Below are positions 1 through 7,209 of a stretch of 9,656 bases of DNA, one piece after another. The translations under genes were made by a program, and so were the position numbers. The notes beneath the pieces are model-generated. The model did not search any database, was not told the origin of the DNA, and saw nothing but the letters and a program-made list of their open reading frames with translations. Position 1 is the first letter of the stretch, and each line of letters opens with the position of its first letter. Source of the stretch: Acidimicrobiia bacterium (GTDB lineage Bacteria > Actinomycetota > Acidimicrobiia > Acidimicrobiales > AC-14); assembly GCA_019243595.1 (NCBI GenBank), contig JAFAUA010000313.1:1-9656 (forward strand), in the 5' to 3' direction.

Positions 1-644
1 TGCTCGGCGCTGCCGTCCTCGTTGGCGGCGGAGATCGAGCGGTTGAGGGCGGTCACCGCCCCGGGCGCTTCGCTCGGCGCACCGCCGACGCCGCCGGCGT
101 TGCCAACGGCGAGGACGCTCTGGCCGACGGAGAGCTTCGAGGAGTCGCCGAGGTTCGCTGTCTTGAGGCCGGACGCACCCTTGAGCTGGACGACAGCGAC
201 GTCCTCGGTCGCGTCGTAGCCGACGACGGGGCCGGTGTAGGTGCGCCCGTTGCCGACGTCGGTCACCGAGATCGCCGTCGCCCCCTGAACCACATGGTGG
301 TTGGTCAGGATCTCGCCCGTGGGCGTGAGAACGATGCCCGTCCCCGCCGCCTGGCCGTGCTGGTAGCCGAGCGTGGTGACGACGTCGACGACCGCGGCGT
401 CGACGGCCGCGCCGCCGGTGGCCGGTGCAACCATCGGGCTTGCCGGCGCCGGCGCCAACGCCACGTTCCGGCGGGCGACGCCGTAGAGGCCACCGACGGC
501 GAGGAGCCCCACGATGAGAATGACGGCGACGATGGCGGCCGACAGTCCTCCGCTACGCCGGGGCGGGTCCGGCGGCAGGCCGTCGTCGTGCGGTGGCCAA
601 TCCGACGGCGGCCACTGGTCGACATCGGGAGGCGCCCAGGTCAT
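1..644 (-). CDS. Membrane-anchored HtrA-like (S1C) serine protease, N-terminal part, cut by left edge
   Basis: Translated from the ATG at 644 this gives 214 codons with no stop before the edge. Residues 1-33 are a Trp/Pro/Asp-rich cytoplasmic segment, about 34-54 form one hydrophobic helix, and 60-80 are an Ala/Pro linker. The trypsin-like domain then begins, with the HtrA signature TNHHVV around His117 and a second triad position at Asp148 (TEDVAVVQL). The catalytic Ser motif (GNSGG-type) and any PDZ domain would lie beyond the edge and cannot be checked. The architecture matches actinobacterial S1C proteases with a single N-terminal anchor, which degrade or refold damaged envelope proteins outside the membrane. 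The start is supported by AGGAC seven bases upstream. A 68-base gap separates it from the preceding gene, so it may be a separate unit or the end of the operon. The fold is confident; the exact subfamily is not. Confidence 0.88.
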   Translation of the reverse strand, partial: MTWAPPDVDQWPPSDWPPHDDGLPPDPPRRSGGLSAAIVAVILIVGLLAVGGLYGVARRNVALAPAPASPMVAPATGGAAVDAAVVDVVTTLGYQHGQAAGTGIVLTPTGEILTNHHVVQGATAISVTDVGNGRTYTGPVVGYDATEDVAVVQLKGASGLKTANLGDSSKLSVGQSVLAVGNAGGVGGAPSEAPGAVTALNRSISAANEDGSAE

Positions 645-651
645 TTGCCCG

Positions 652-655
652 TCCT
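652..655 (-). promoter_or_regulatory. Ribosome binding site of the HtrA-like gene
   Basis: The minus strand reads AGGA (within GGTAGGACGGG) seven bases before the ATG at 644. Spacing and sequence fit a Shine-Dalgarno site and favour that start. Confidence 0.55.
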
Positions 656-703
656 ACCCGCAGTAACTGAGAACTCCCTTGGAGAAAGGTGTGGCCGGAC
701 CCT

Positions 704-725
704 GAAGTTCCTTCAGGAGGACTTC
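704..725 (-). other. Imperfect hairpin spanning a stop codon
   Basis: On the minus strand GAAGT+CCT can pair with AGG+ACTTC, giving an 8-bp stem with one bulged base and a 5-base loop. It covers the TGA stop (713-715) of the polytopic membrane protein. No T-run follows, so it is not a classical intrinsic terminator. It may be a weak pause, a 3'-end stabiliser, or chance. Confidence 0.25.
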
Positions 726-1720
726 GCCGGACGGGGCGTGCGCCAGATGAACCCGTCGTACAGCAGGTGCAGGGCGCCGAGGGTCAGAACGACCATGATG
801 CCGACGTCGCTCTCTTGGTGGGCTTTCACCCAGAACGTCAGGGGCACGATGAGGGCGGCATAGAGGAGGAGTGTTCCTACGCCGCCGACCCGTCGAGCCA
901 GCGCTCCGACACGGTCGCCAACCGATGTCTTGGTCGCCGCCCGGTCGACGCGCCACTGCACGACGAAGAAGTACTCGGCCGCATGGCCGCCGACGTAGGC
1001 GACGAAGCCGGTGACAGGCTCGACGGCGAGAATGACCAGGAGGAGCGCGGTCGACGCCAGGTACAGCAGACGAGCCGGGCTGTGGGTGGTCCGCAGCACC
1101 TCGTCGCGAGCGGACCGGGCCGTGAGCGCGATCGCCACCACACCGGCGATCGGGATCAGGGTGAGGGCGGCGCCCCGGGCCGAGGCCAGCGCGTCGATGG
1201 CGCTCGTGCTGCGCTCGTCCAAACCGATCTGGCGCGCAATGGCGGCGAGATTGGCGTGAGCGAGAGCGAAGAGCACCGCCGCCGCCAGCCACGCCCACAG
1301 CAGCCGGTTGTCGCTGGCGCAGTCGACGGCACTGAGACGGCCGTACAGCCGCGACACGCCGTAGCGCTGACGGAGGGTGTGAGCCAGGTTCCACGCTCCG
1401 GCCACCAGCGCGACCACCGCGGGCTGCACCGCGGTCCCAGCGGCGACGACCGCGATCACAACGACCGGTGCCCACGTGAACAAGACCCGGTACGCATCCC
1501 GCTGTCGGTCGTCGCCGTACACCAGCCACAAACTCAGCGGCTGGTGGGCGAACGAGAACAACAGCGTGGCCGTCACCAGCCCGCGGAGCTGACCAGGGTC
1601 GTGTGCGACGGCGTGGGCCGCGAGCGCGAACGGCACCCAGACGAGCGCCATCGTGACGTCGAACGCCGGACTCCGCAGCCACCCGGCCCGCACCGGCATC
1701 CGCAGCGACGCCACCCTCAC
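713..1720 (-). CDS. Polytopic membrane protein with conserved-looking His/Tyr/Asp motifs, function unknown
   Basis: This 335-aa protein has about eight to nine hydrophobic segments (near residues 20-38, 47-68, 80-110, 139-158, 183-200, 217-240, 241-256, 280-298 and 305-322). Polar motifs lie in or beside the helices: FSFAHQPLSLWLVYGD (55-70), WNLAHTLRQRYGVSRLYGR (110-128), GGHAAEYFFVVQWRVDR (244-260) and LHLLYDGFIWR (317-327). From memory, this His/Tyr/Trp pattern resembles uncharacterised bacterial membrane proteins ending in an H-x3-YDGFIWR-like motif. I cannot name a function. It follows the transporter fusion by 19 bases and is probably in the same operon, so an accessory or substrate-modifying role is possible. 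Start: GTG at 1720 has no clear ribosome site. An ATG at 1699 with GGTGG eleven bases upstream is a good alternative and would remove seven residues. Confidence 0.85.
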   Translation of the reverse strand: MRVASLRMPVRAGWLRSPAFDVTMALVWVPFALAAHAVAHDPGQLRGLVTATLLFSFAHQPLSLWLVYGDDRQRDAYRVLFTWAPVVVIAVVAAGTAVQPAVVALVAGAWNLAHTLRQRYGVSRLYGRLSAVDCASDNRLLWAWLAAAVLFALAHANLAAIARQIGLDERSTSAIDALASARGAALTLIPIAGVVAIALTARSARDEVLRTTHSPARLLYLASTALLLVILAVEPVTGFVAYVGGHAAEYFFVVQWRVDRAATKTSVGDRVGALARRVGGVGTLLLYAALIVPLTFWVKAHQESDVGIMVVLTLGALHLLYDGFIWRTPRPAKSS

Positions 1721-1739
1721 AGCCGAGATCGTCGCGCGT

Positions 1740-4700
1740 CTAGCCAGTCGGCGTTGGTTGCTTCGCCTTGCGCTTTGTCGGCCTGGCCCGGCGCCCCGAC
1801 CGAGCGACGGTCTCGGCGTCGGCGCCCAGATAGGACGCGATCACCTCCGGGTGCGAGAGCACCTCGGCCGGTTTGCCCTCGGCGATCACCGAGCCCAGCT
1901 CCAGTGCGACCAGCCGATCGCACAGCGCCGAGATCATCGCCATGTCGTGCTCGATCACCACCATCGTGCAGCCGGTGTCACGTGCCACCTCGCGCAGCAA
2001 CGGACCGAGCGCCTCGGTCTCCGCTTGGGCGACGCCACCAGACGGTTCGTCGAGGAGCAACAGAGACGGCCGTTGGGCCAGAACGCAGGCCAGCTCCACG
2101 ATTCGGCGCGTGCCCGTCGAAAGCTCACCGATCGGTCGTTGCGCATACGCCGTCAGCCCGAGCTGCTCGATCACCTCCTCGACCCGCTCGGCGACCGCGG
2201 CCTCCGAGTCGGTGCATGCCGGCATCCGAAAGGCCGCCGCGAACGGCTCGCGCGAGACGAGGTGACGTTCGAGCGCAACCGAGATCGTCTCGGTCACGGT
2301 CAGACTCGGGAAGAGGCGCGCCTCCTGGAACGACCGGCCCAGACCCGTCCGTGCTCGCCGGTACGCCGGGTAGTCGGTGACTTCGTCGCCGAAGATACGG
2401 ATCCGTCCGCCGCTCGGCCTCAAGAAGCCCGAGACGACGTCGAAGAGCGTCGTCTTGCCGGCGCCGTTGTGACCGATCAACCCGACGACCTCGTGGGGCA
2501 TCACCGTGAGATCGACCTCGTCGACGGCCCTGATGCCGCCAAAGCGCTTCACCAAGCCGATGCATTCGAGTGCAGGGGTCGCGTCGCGTTCGATCGTCGG
2601 TCCGACGTGCTTGCCAATCGACCGCCGGGAGGTCACCGTTCCCAGCCCGGGGACGTCTGCCTTGCCGCCTTGATTGCCGATGAAAACGGCGCGCAACAGG
2701 TCGGGCCGGTCGAGCAGTCCCGCCGCCGGTCCGGTGAAGCGCACCTGGCCCTTCTCCAGGAAGGTCGCCCGCTCGGCCAGCAGTAGGGCAACGTTGACCG
2801 ACTGCTCGACGATGAGAATCGTCGTCCCGGCGCGGTGGATGTCGCGAACGGCATCGAGCAGCGTCGAGACGACCGTAGGTGACAGACCGAGCGACAGCTC
2901 GTCGATGCACAGCAGCTTGGGCTTGACCAGGAACGCCATCGCCAACGAGAGCATCTGCTGCTCGCCGCCGGAGAGATTCCCCGCCAGCTGATTCTCCCGT
3001 TCGCCCAGGATGGGGAACAGGGCGATGGCGCGGGAACGCGCGTCCTCGGCCGCGGCCCGGTCACCGCGGATGGGCCAGGAGGCGACCCGCAGGTTCTCGC
3101 TGACCGTCAACGACGGGAACACCCCGCGGCCGCCGGGCATCATCGTCAGACCCATGTTGGCGACTGACTCGGTTGGAGTCGAGGTGATGTCCTGCCCGTC
3201 GAAAGTGATGGTCCCGGCGCTCGCCGGAAGCAGCCCCGTTACCGATCGCAGCAGGCTGGACTTGCCGGCGCCGTTGGTCCCCAGCAGAGCGACGATCTCG
3301 CCCTCGCGCACGGTCATGTCGACGCCGAACAGGACCTGTAGCTGCCCGTAGGCGGCGTTGACGCCCGTGCAGCGCAGAAGGACACCCTGGCCATTGCCGT
3401 TGCCATCCGATTCGGCGCTCACCGGAACGAACGCTGCGGTCTCATCGCCCGACGAGACCGCCACCTCCGGCGCGTCCGCCGTTGTGCCGGCGTCGGCCCA
3501 CACGCTGGTATCGAGACCGCGGCGGCGGGCCACTCTCACCAACGCCCAGTCCCGCAGGCGCTCGTAGAGACCGGCCAGCCCGGAGGGGAACACCATCAGC
3601 ACGATCAGCAGGCCCACGCCAGTCAGCAGGATCTGCGCCTTCGGGAACTCGATCCCGATCCACTGGATGAGCGCCACGCCACCCAGCGACCCGGCGATCG
3701 ACGACAGTCCGCCGATCACGACCATCGAGAAGACGGTGACGCTGTCGACCGGCTGGAACGTCTGGAACCCGACGCCGCCGATGATGGCGACGTACAACGC
3801 CCCGGCGACGCCGGCGATGACGCCGGAGATCATGAAGGCGACGAGGCGCGTCCGGGCGGTGGGAACGGCCATGGCTTCGGCTGCGCGCATGTTGTCGCGC
3901 GTGGCCAGGATCGCCCGACCGGGCCGCGCGTTACGGATCCCGCGCGTGAGCACGATCGCCAGGACGAGGATCCCGAGGCACAGGAAGTACAGGTCGCCCT
4001 CGCCGTGGAGCGGGAAGCGCTTCCACAACACGGGCCGGACGACCGAGTTGGCGTCGGGCAGCTCCTTGCCGAAGTCGACGGGGTTGAAGAAGAAGTTGTT
4101 GGCCGCCACCGCGAACGCCAGCGTGGTGACGGCCAGGTAGATCCCGCGCACGCGCAGCGCCGGCGAGCCGAGGATCACCGCGGCGGCGGCGCCCACGACA
4201 CCGGCGGCGACCATCGACAGGAAGAAGTCGAGGTTGAGGTGCACGATCAGGTCGCCGGCAGCCACCGCTCCCACGCCGATGAGCGCGAACTGGCCGAGGC
4301 TGATCGTGCCCGCCCAACCCGAGAGGACCACAAGAGACAGCGCCCCCAGGCCGAACACCAGCCCGATGCTCACCTGGTCCAGCCGGCCCGGCGTGAGAAC
4401 GGTCGGAAGGGAAAGGGCGACGATGGCGAGGACCGCGGCTCCCAATGCCCGGGCGGCCCGAACCTCCGGCAGGGTGCGCATGAACGCCGGGATCGGACGC
4501 AACGCACCGGCTGCCGACCACGACGCCTCATCACCGGCCTCGGCCCGGCTCTCGGAGCGGCGCTGCAGCAGCAGGGCGACGAGGATCACGACGAGGAACA
4601 GCGGCGTCTCGATGGACTGCTTGGAGATGTCGAGCCGGACCACCGACTCGAGCACACCCAGCCCGACGGCCGCCGCGAACGCAGTCACGAGAGAGTCCAT

Positions 4701-5519
4701 CTTGGCGACCACGGCGGCGGCGAGCGGCGGCAGGAGGATCGCGGGTCCGACGGCGGCGTTCAGCGGGACGCCCGCCCGCGGGGCCTGCAGGATGACGGTC
4801 AGCCCCGCGACCAGTCCGCTGACGGCCCAAACACCGAGCAGCAACCGACGGGCGGGGATGCCGACCAGCCGGGCCCGGTCGGGATTGTCGGCGATAGCCC
4901 GCACGGCGCGGCCGGCATCGGTACCGAGCAGGAACCAGGACACACCGAGGACGACGATCGGGACGGCGATGACCACCACGAGGTCATTGCCGTTGAACAG
5001 CACCGGCCTGATGCTGGCGTGCGCCTTCGACAGACCGGTCTGGAACGAGGCGATGATCGCCGGCCCGTGGAAGTAGCGAGGAACGTACAGGGCGAGGCCG
5101 CCGAGCAGCTGCGACAACCCGATCGTCGCGACGGTCAACACCAGTTTCGGCGAGTGCGAGAACCGCCAGTTGATCAGCGCACCGACGGCGAGACCGACGG
5201 CGGCGCCGAAGACAACGGAGAAGATGATGACCGAGAACCACGGCCAATGGTGGGCGAGGTACAGCGACGCTCCGATGCCTGCGGGCAGACCACCCATGGC
5301 GCCGTAGGCGAAGTTGATCGACCGGGTGACGCGGTAGGTCAGCACCAGGCCCACGGCGAGGAGGCCGTTGAGACCGCCGTAGAGCACGCCGTAGAGGACG
5401 GTCCCGAGCGGGACACTGTGAGGGAAGATCTGCGTGAGGATGAGCACCGCGGGCACGGTGGCCAGCCCGATCAGCGCCGACCGGCTGAATGGACGGCTGA
5501 GCCCCGGCACCCCGGACAT
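1740..5519 (-). CDS. Four-domain fused branched-chain-amino-acid-type ABC importer (LivH-LivM-LivF-LivG in one chain)
   Basis: One uninterrupted 1259-codon frame. Residues 38-320 are a LivH-type permease (TYRVTRSINFAYGAM, EAA-like loop at 202-224). Residues 357-655 are a LivM-type permease (GWAGTISLGQFALIGVGA, RDNMRAAEAMAV). Residues 713-945 are a LivF-type ATPase: Walker A GTNGAGKSS (747-755), signature LSGGEQQ (849-855), Walker B ending in Asp873-Glu874, and Gln906 at the switch position, as is normal for LivF. Residues 981-1232 are a LivG-type ATPase: Walker A GHNGAGKTT (1016-1024), Q-loop Gln1065, signature-like LSTGT (1133-1137), Asp1157-Glu1158, H-loop His1191. An acidic linker (668-712) and a short linker (946-980) join the parts; the tail is basic. 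The ATG at 5519 is 16 bases after the binding-protein stop. The frame stays open up to 5990, but that extension lies inside the binding-protein gene and is not protein-like. Order H-M-F-G differs from the E. coli livHMGF order. Substrate unknown. Confidence 0.95.
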   Translation of the reverse strand: MSGVPGLSRPFSRSALIGLATVPAVLILTQIFPHSVPLGTVLYGVLYGGLNGLLAVGLVLTYRVTRSINFAYGAMGGLPAGIGASLYLAHHWPWFSVIIFSVVFGAAVGLAVGALINWRFSHSPKLVLTVATIGLSQLLGGLALYVPRYFHGPAIIASFQTGLSKAHASIRPVLFNGNDLVVVIAVPIVVLGVSWFLLGTDAGRAVRAIADNPDRARLVGIPARRLLLGVWAVSGLVAGLTVILQAPRAGVPLNAAVGPAILLPPLAAAVVAKMDSLVTAFAAAVGLGVLESVVRLDISKQSIETPLFLVVILVALLLQRRSESRAEAGDEASWSAAGALRPIPAFMRTLPEVRAARALGAAVLAIVALSLPTVLTPGRLDQVSIGLVFGLGALSLVVLSGWAGTISLGQFALIGVGAVAAGDLIVHLNLDFFLSMVAAGVVGAAAAVILGSPALRVRGIYLAVTTLAFAVAANNFFFNPVDFGKELPDANSVVRPVLWKRFPLHGEGDLYFLCLGILVLAIVLTRGIRNARPGRAILATRDNMRAAEAMAVPTARTRLVAFMISGVIAGVAGALYVAIIGGVGFQTFQPVDSVTVFSMVVIGGLSSIAGSLGGVALIQWIGIEFPKAQILLTGVGLLIVLMVFPSGLAGLYERLRDWALVRVARRRGLDTSVWADAGTTADAPEVAVSSGDETAAFVPVSAESDGNGNGQGVLLRCTGVNAAYGQLQVLFGVDMTVREGEIVALLGTNGAGKSSLLRSVTGLLPASAGTITFDGQDITSTPTESVANMGLTMMPGGRGVFPSLTVSENLRVASWPIRGDRAAAEDARSRAIALFPILGERENQLAGNLSGGEQQMLSLAMAFLVKPKLLCIDELSLGLSPTVVSTLLDAVRDIHRAGTTILIVEQSVNVALLLAERATFLEKGQVRFTGPAAGLLDRPDLLRAVFIGNQGGKADVPGLGTVTSRRSIGKHVGPTIERDATPALECIGLVKRFGGIRAVDEVDLTVMPHEVVGLIGHNGAGKTTLFDVVSGFLRPSGGRIRIFGDEVTDYPAYRRARTGLGRSFQEARLFPSLTVTETISVALERHLVSREPFAAAFRMPACTDSEAAVAERVEEVIEQLGLTAYAQRPIGELSTGTRRIVELACVLAQRPSLLLLDEPSGGVAQAETEALGPLLREVARDTGCTMVVIEHDMAMISALCDRLVALELGSVIAEGKPAEVLSHPEVIASYLGADAETVARSGRRARPTKRKAKQPTPTG

Positions 5520-5535
5520 CACTGCGACACTTTCA

Positions 5536-7209
5536 CTACTGGGGCCCGTTAGGGAAGACCGGCGGCGGGCCGGGCGGCGTGTTCGACGCGCTGTAGAACG
5601 TCTTGCCGACGACCCACGCGCCCTGCTGCTGATCGAACGTCGAGATGAGGTTCGGGTTCCACCATTCGAAGCGGTACTGGTGTTGTGGCGTCCAGTAGGT
5701 CGTGCCCTTGAGGTTGAAGGTCCACGGGCCGTATTCGCCGTTGCCGCCCTGGTAGTTGAACATTCCCTGCTGGAAGTTGGCCGGGGTGAGGTTGGGTCCC
5801 GCGAGTTGGATGCCGAGCGCCAGCATGTAGAGCTGCTCGTAGACGATGTCGACGATGTGGGCCGGTGGGTTGTTGGGATCGACCGACTTGGCCGCCGCAT
5901 AGCCCAGCGACCCGCCGTAAGGCGGCACATCGCCGTTGTTGGTGACACCAGCGGCGTGGGCCCACACCTTCTGGTTGAACAGCTGGGCAACCAGGTCGAT
6001 GTCGGTGAAGGCAGCGCCGATGTTGAAGATCTCGGGCTCGTAGTGGGCGTTCTCGAGGTCGCCGGTCAGGTATACGAGCGTGATCGGGTCGCAGCCACAG
6101 CCGATGGTCGTGATGCCGTCGTTGACGATCTTCTGCTCGATGCTGCCCGCCTCTTGCGAGAGCTGCGACAGGTCGAGCGTGTAGGTGATGTTGTCGGCCA
6201 CGGGATGCCCAGCCTTGGCCAACGCGTCGACTACGCGCTTGGCGCACTGCACGTAGATCGGATTGTCGGGGTACACGAACGCCACCTTGCGCGGCTTGCC
6301 GTTCTGCACTCCTTGACCGGCCCATGTGACGTTCTGGTTGGCCATCTCCCCGACCGAGATGGCCGCCGACTCGTCACTCAGATCGGTGCAGTTGGGAAAG
6401 AAGCTCCACGAGTACGGCGCATGGGCCTGGAACCATTCCTGGGACATGTAGGGAGCGCCGAAGTTCATCACCTTCTGGGCGGCCAAGGCCTCGGCGTAGG
6501 GCTGGGTCAGGGCGCTGACGTCGGCGAAGACCCCCATGCCCTGGGCCACGTGGATGGCGTCGGACTGGGCCGCCGCCTGGCCTCCGTCGGTGAGCTCCTG
6601 GCCGATCTGACCCTGGCCGTTGTACTGCTTGAGCGCGATCTTGCGCCCGTAGAACTGGAACTTGTTGTTGAAGTAGGTCACCAGATCGTTGAGCGTTCGA
6701 GTGATCGACTCGGGCGTGTCGGAGAAGCGGCTGGCGTTGTACTTGCCGGCGATCTGCTGGATGGCCTGCTGCACACTCGCGGTGTTGTCGGCGGGGACGC
6801 GGTACGCGACGTTGATGGTCGTCGCGTCCACGCCGTGGCTGGTCGCCCCGCCGTTGTCGCCCGAGAACGTCAGGCAGGCCGGCGAGTACGGATCGCCGGG
6901 CACCTGCGGGCCCTGGCACGCTTGTACGACGCCGGGCGCGGCGTGTCCGGCCTTGGCGGCACTGCCGGCGGTTGCTCCGCTGGCGACCCCGCCCGGCGCG
7001 CCGGCGGTCGCGGCACTTCCGGCCGTCGCGCCCGATGCAGCGACGCCTGCTCCGGGCTCCGAGCCCCCGCCGGCGCCGACGATCTTCTCCGGAGCCACGG
7101 TGGGCGCCAGGAGGGCCATCAGCAAGAACGCCACCGAGATCAGGACCGCGGGGCCGTACCCCGCCAAGAGCCGGCGGTCACTCGGTCGAAGGCGGGACAG
7201 ATCCTTCAT
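5536..7209 (-). CDS. Membrane-anchored substrate-binding protein of the type-I periplasmic-binding (LivK-like) fold
   Basis: 557 aa. A basic N-terminus and a hydrophobic helix at about 18-40 lack a lipobox cysteine, so I infer an uncleaved signal anchor instead of the lipid anchor usual for Gram-positive binding proteins. Residues 44-95 are a Gly/Ala/Ser/Thr linker containing two 13-residue repeats. The binding domain runs from about 128 to 540, with alternating strands and helices typical of Peripla_BP_6 proteins, e.g. KVAFVYPDNPIYVQCAKRVVDAL (two lobes, inter-lobe segment near 300-310). It is longer than a typical LivK (about 350-380 aa). Cysteines at 98, 112, 274, 322, 371 and 373 suggest extracellular disulfides, including an unusual GCGC at 370-373. 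It starts inside the stop of the upstream gene (ATGA overlap) and lies directly before the fused importer, so it is almost certainly its binding partner. The ligand cannot be read from the sequence. Confidence 0.9.
   Translation of the reverse strand: MKDLSRLRPSDRRLLAGYGPAVLISVAFLLMALLAPTVAPEKIVGAGGGSEPGAGVAASGATAGSAATAGAPGGVASGATAGSAAKAGHAAPGVVQACQGPQVPGDPYSPACLTFSGDNGGATSHGVDATTINVAYRVPADNTASVQQAIQQIAGKYNASRFSDTPESITRTLNDLVTYFNNKFQFYGRKIALKQYNGQGQIGQELTDGGQAAAQSDAIHVAQGMGVFADVSALTQPYAEALAAQKVMNFGAPYMSQEWFQAHAPYSWSFFPNCTDLSDESAAISVGEMANQNVTWAGQGVQNGKPRKVAFVYPDNPIYVQCAKRVVDALAKAGHPVADNITYTLDLSQLSQEAGSIEQKIVNDGITTIGCGCDPITLVYLTGDLENAHYEPEIFNIGAAFTDIDLVAQLFNQKVWAHAAGVTNNGDVPPYGGSLGYAAAKSVDPNNPPAHIVDIVYEQLYMLALGIQLAGPNLTPANFQQGMFNYQGGNGEYGPWTFNLKGTTYWTPQHQYRFEWWNPNLISTFDQQQGAWVVGKTFYSASNTPPGPPPVFPNGPQ
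6946..7038 (-). repeat. Two-copy Ala/Gly/Ser/Thr linker repeat within the binding protein
   Basis: Residues 58-70 (ASGATAGSAATAG) and 76-88 (ASGATAGSAAKAG) match at 12 of 13 positions with an 18-residue (54-base) period. The codons differ at many third positions, so this is an old duplication or selection for composition, not a recent DNA repeat. It probably forms a flexible tether between the membrane helix and the binding domain. Confidence 0.7.

Noticed and set aside
689..2380. Long plus-strand open frame (563 codons)
   Set aside because: It is antisense to the polytopic membrane protein and the LivG domain. Its translation is Arg/Gly/Asp/Gln-rich without domains, as expected from GC-rich antisense frames.
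4005..5552. Long plus-strand open frame (515 codons)
   Set aside because: It is antisense to the LivH/LivM domains and composed mostly of charged and Gly/His/Gln residues; the minus-strand frame has clear transporter motifs.
5520..5990. Upstream extension of the fused importer frame (157 extra codons)
   Set aside because: It overlaps the well-supported binding-protein gene in another frame, and its translation is Ser/Thr/Arg-rich low-complexity sequence. The ATG at 5519 directly precedes a normal LivH N-terminus.
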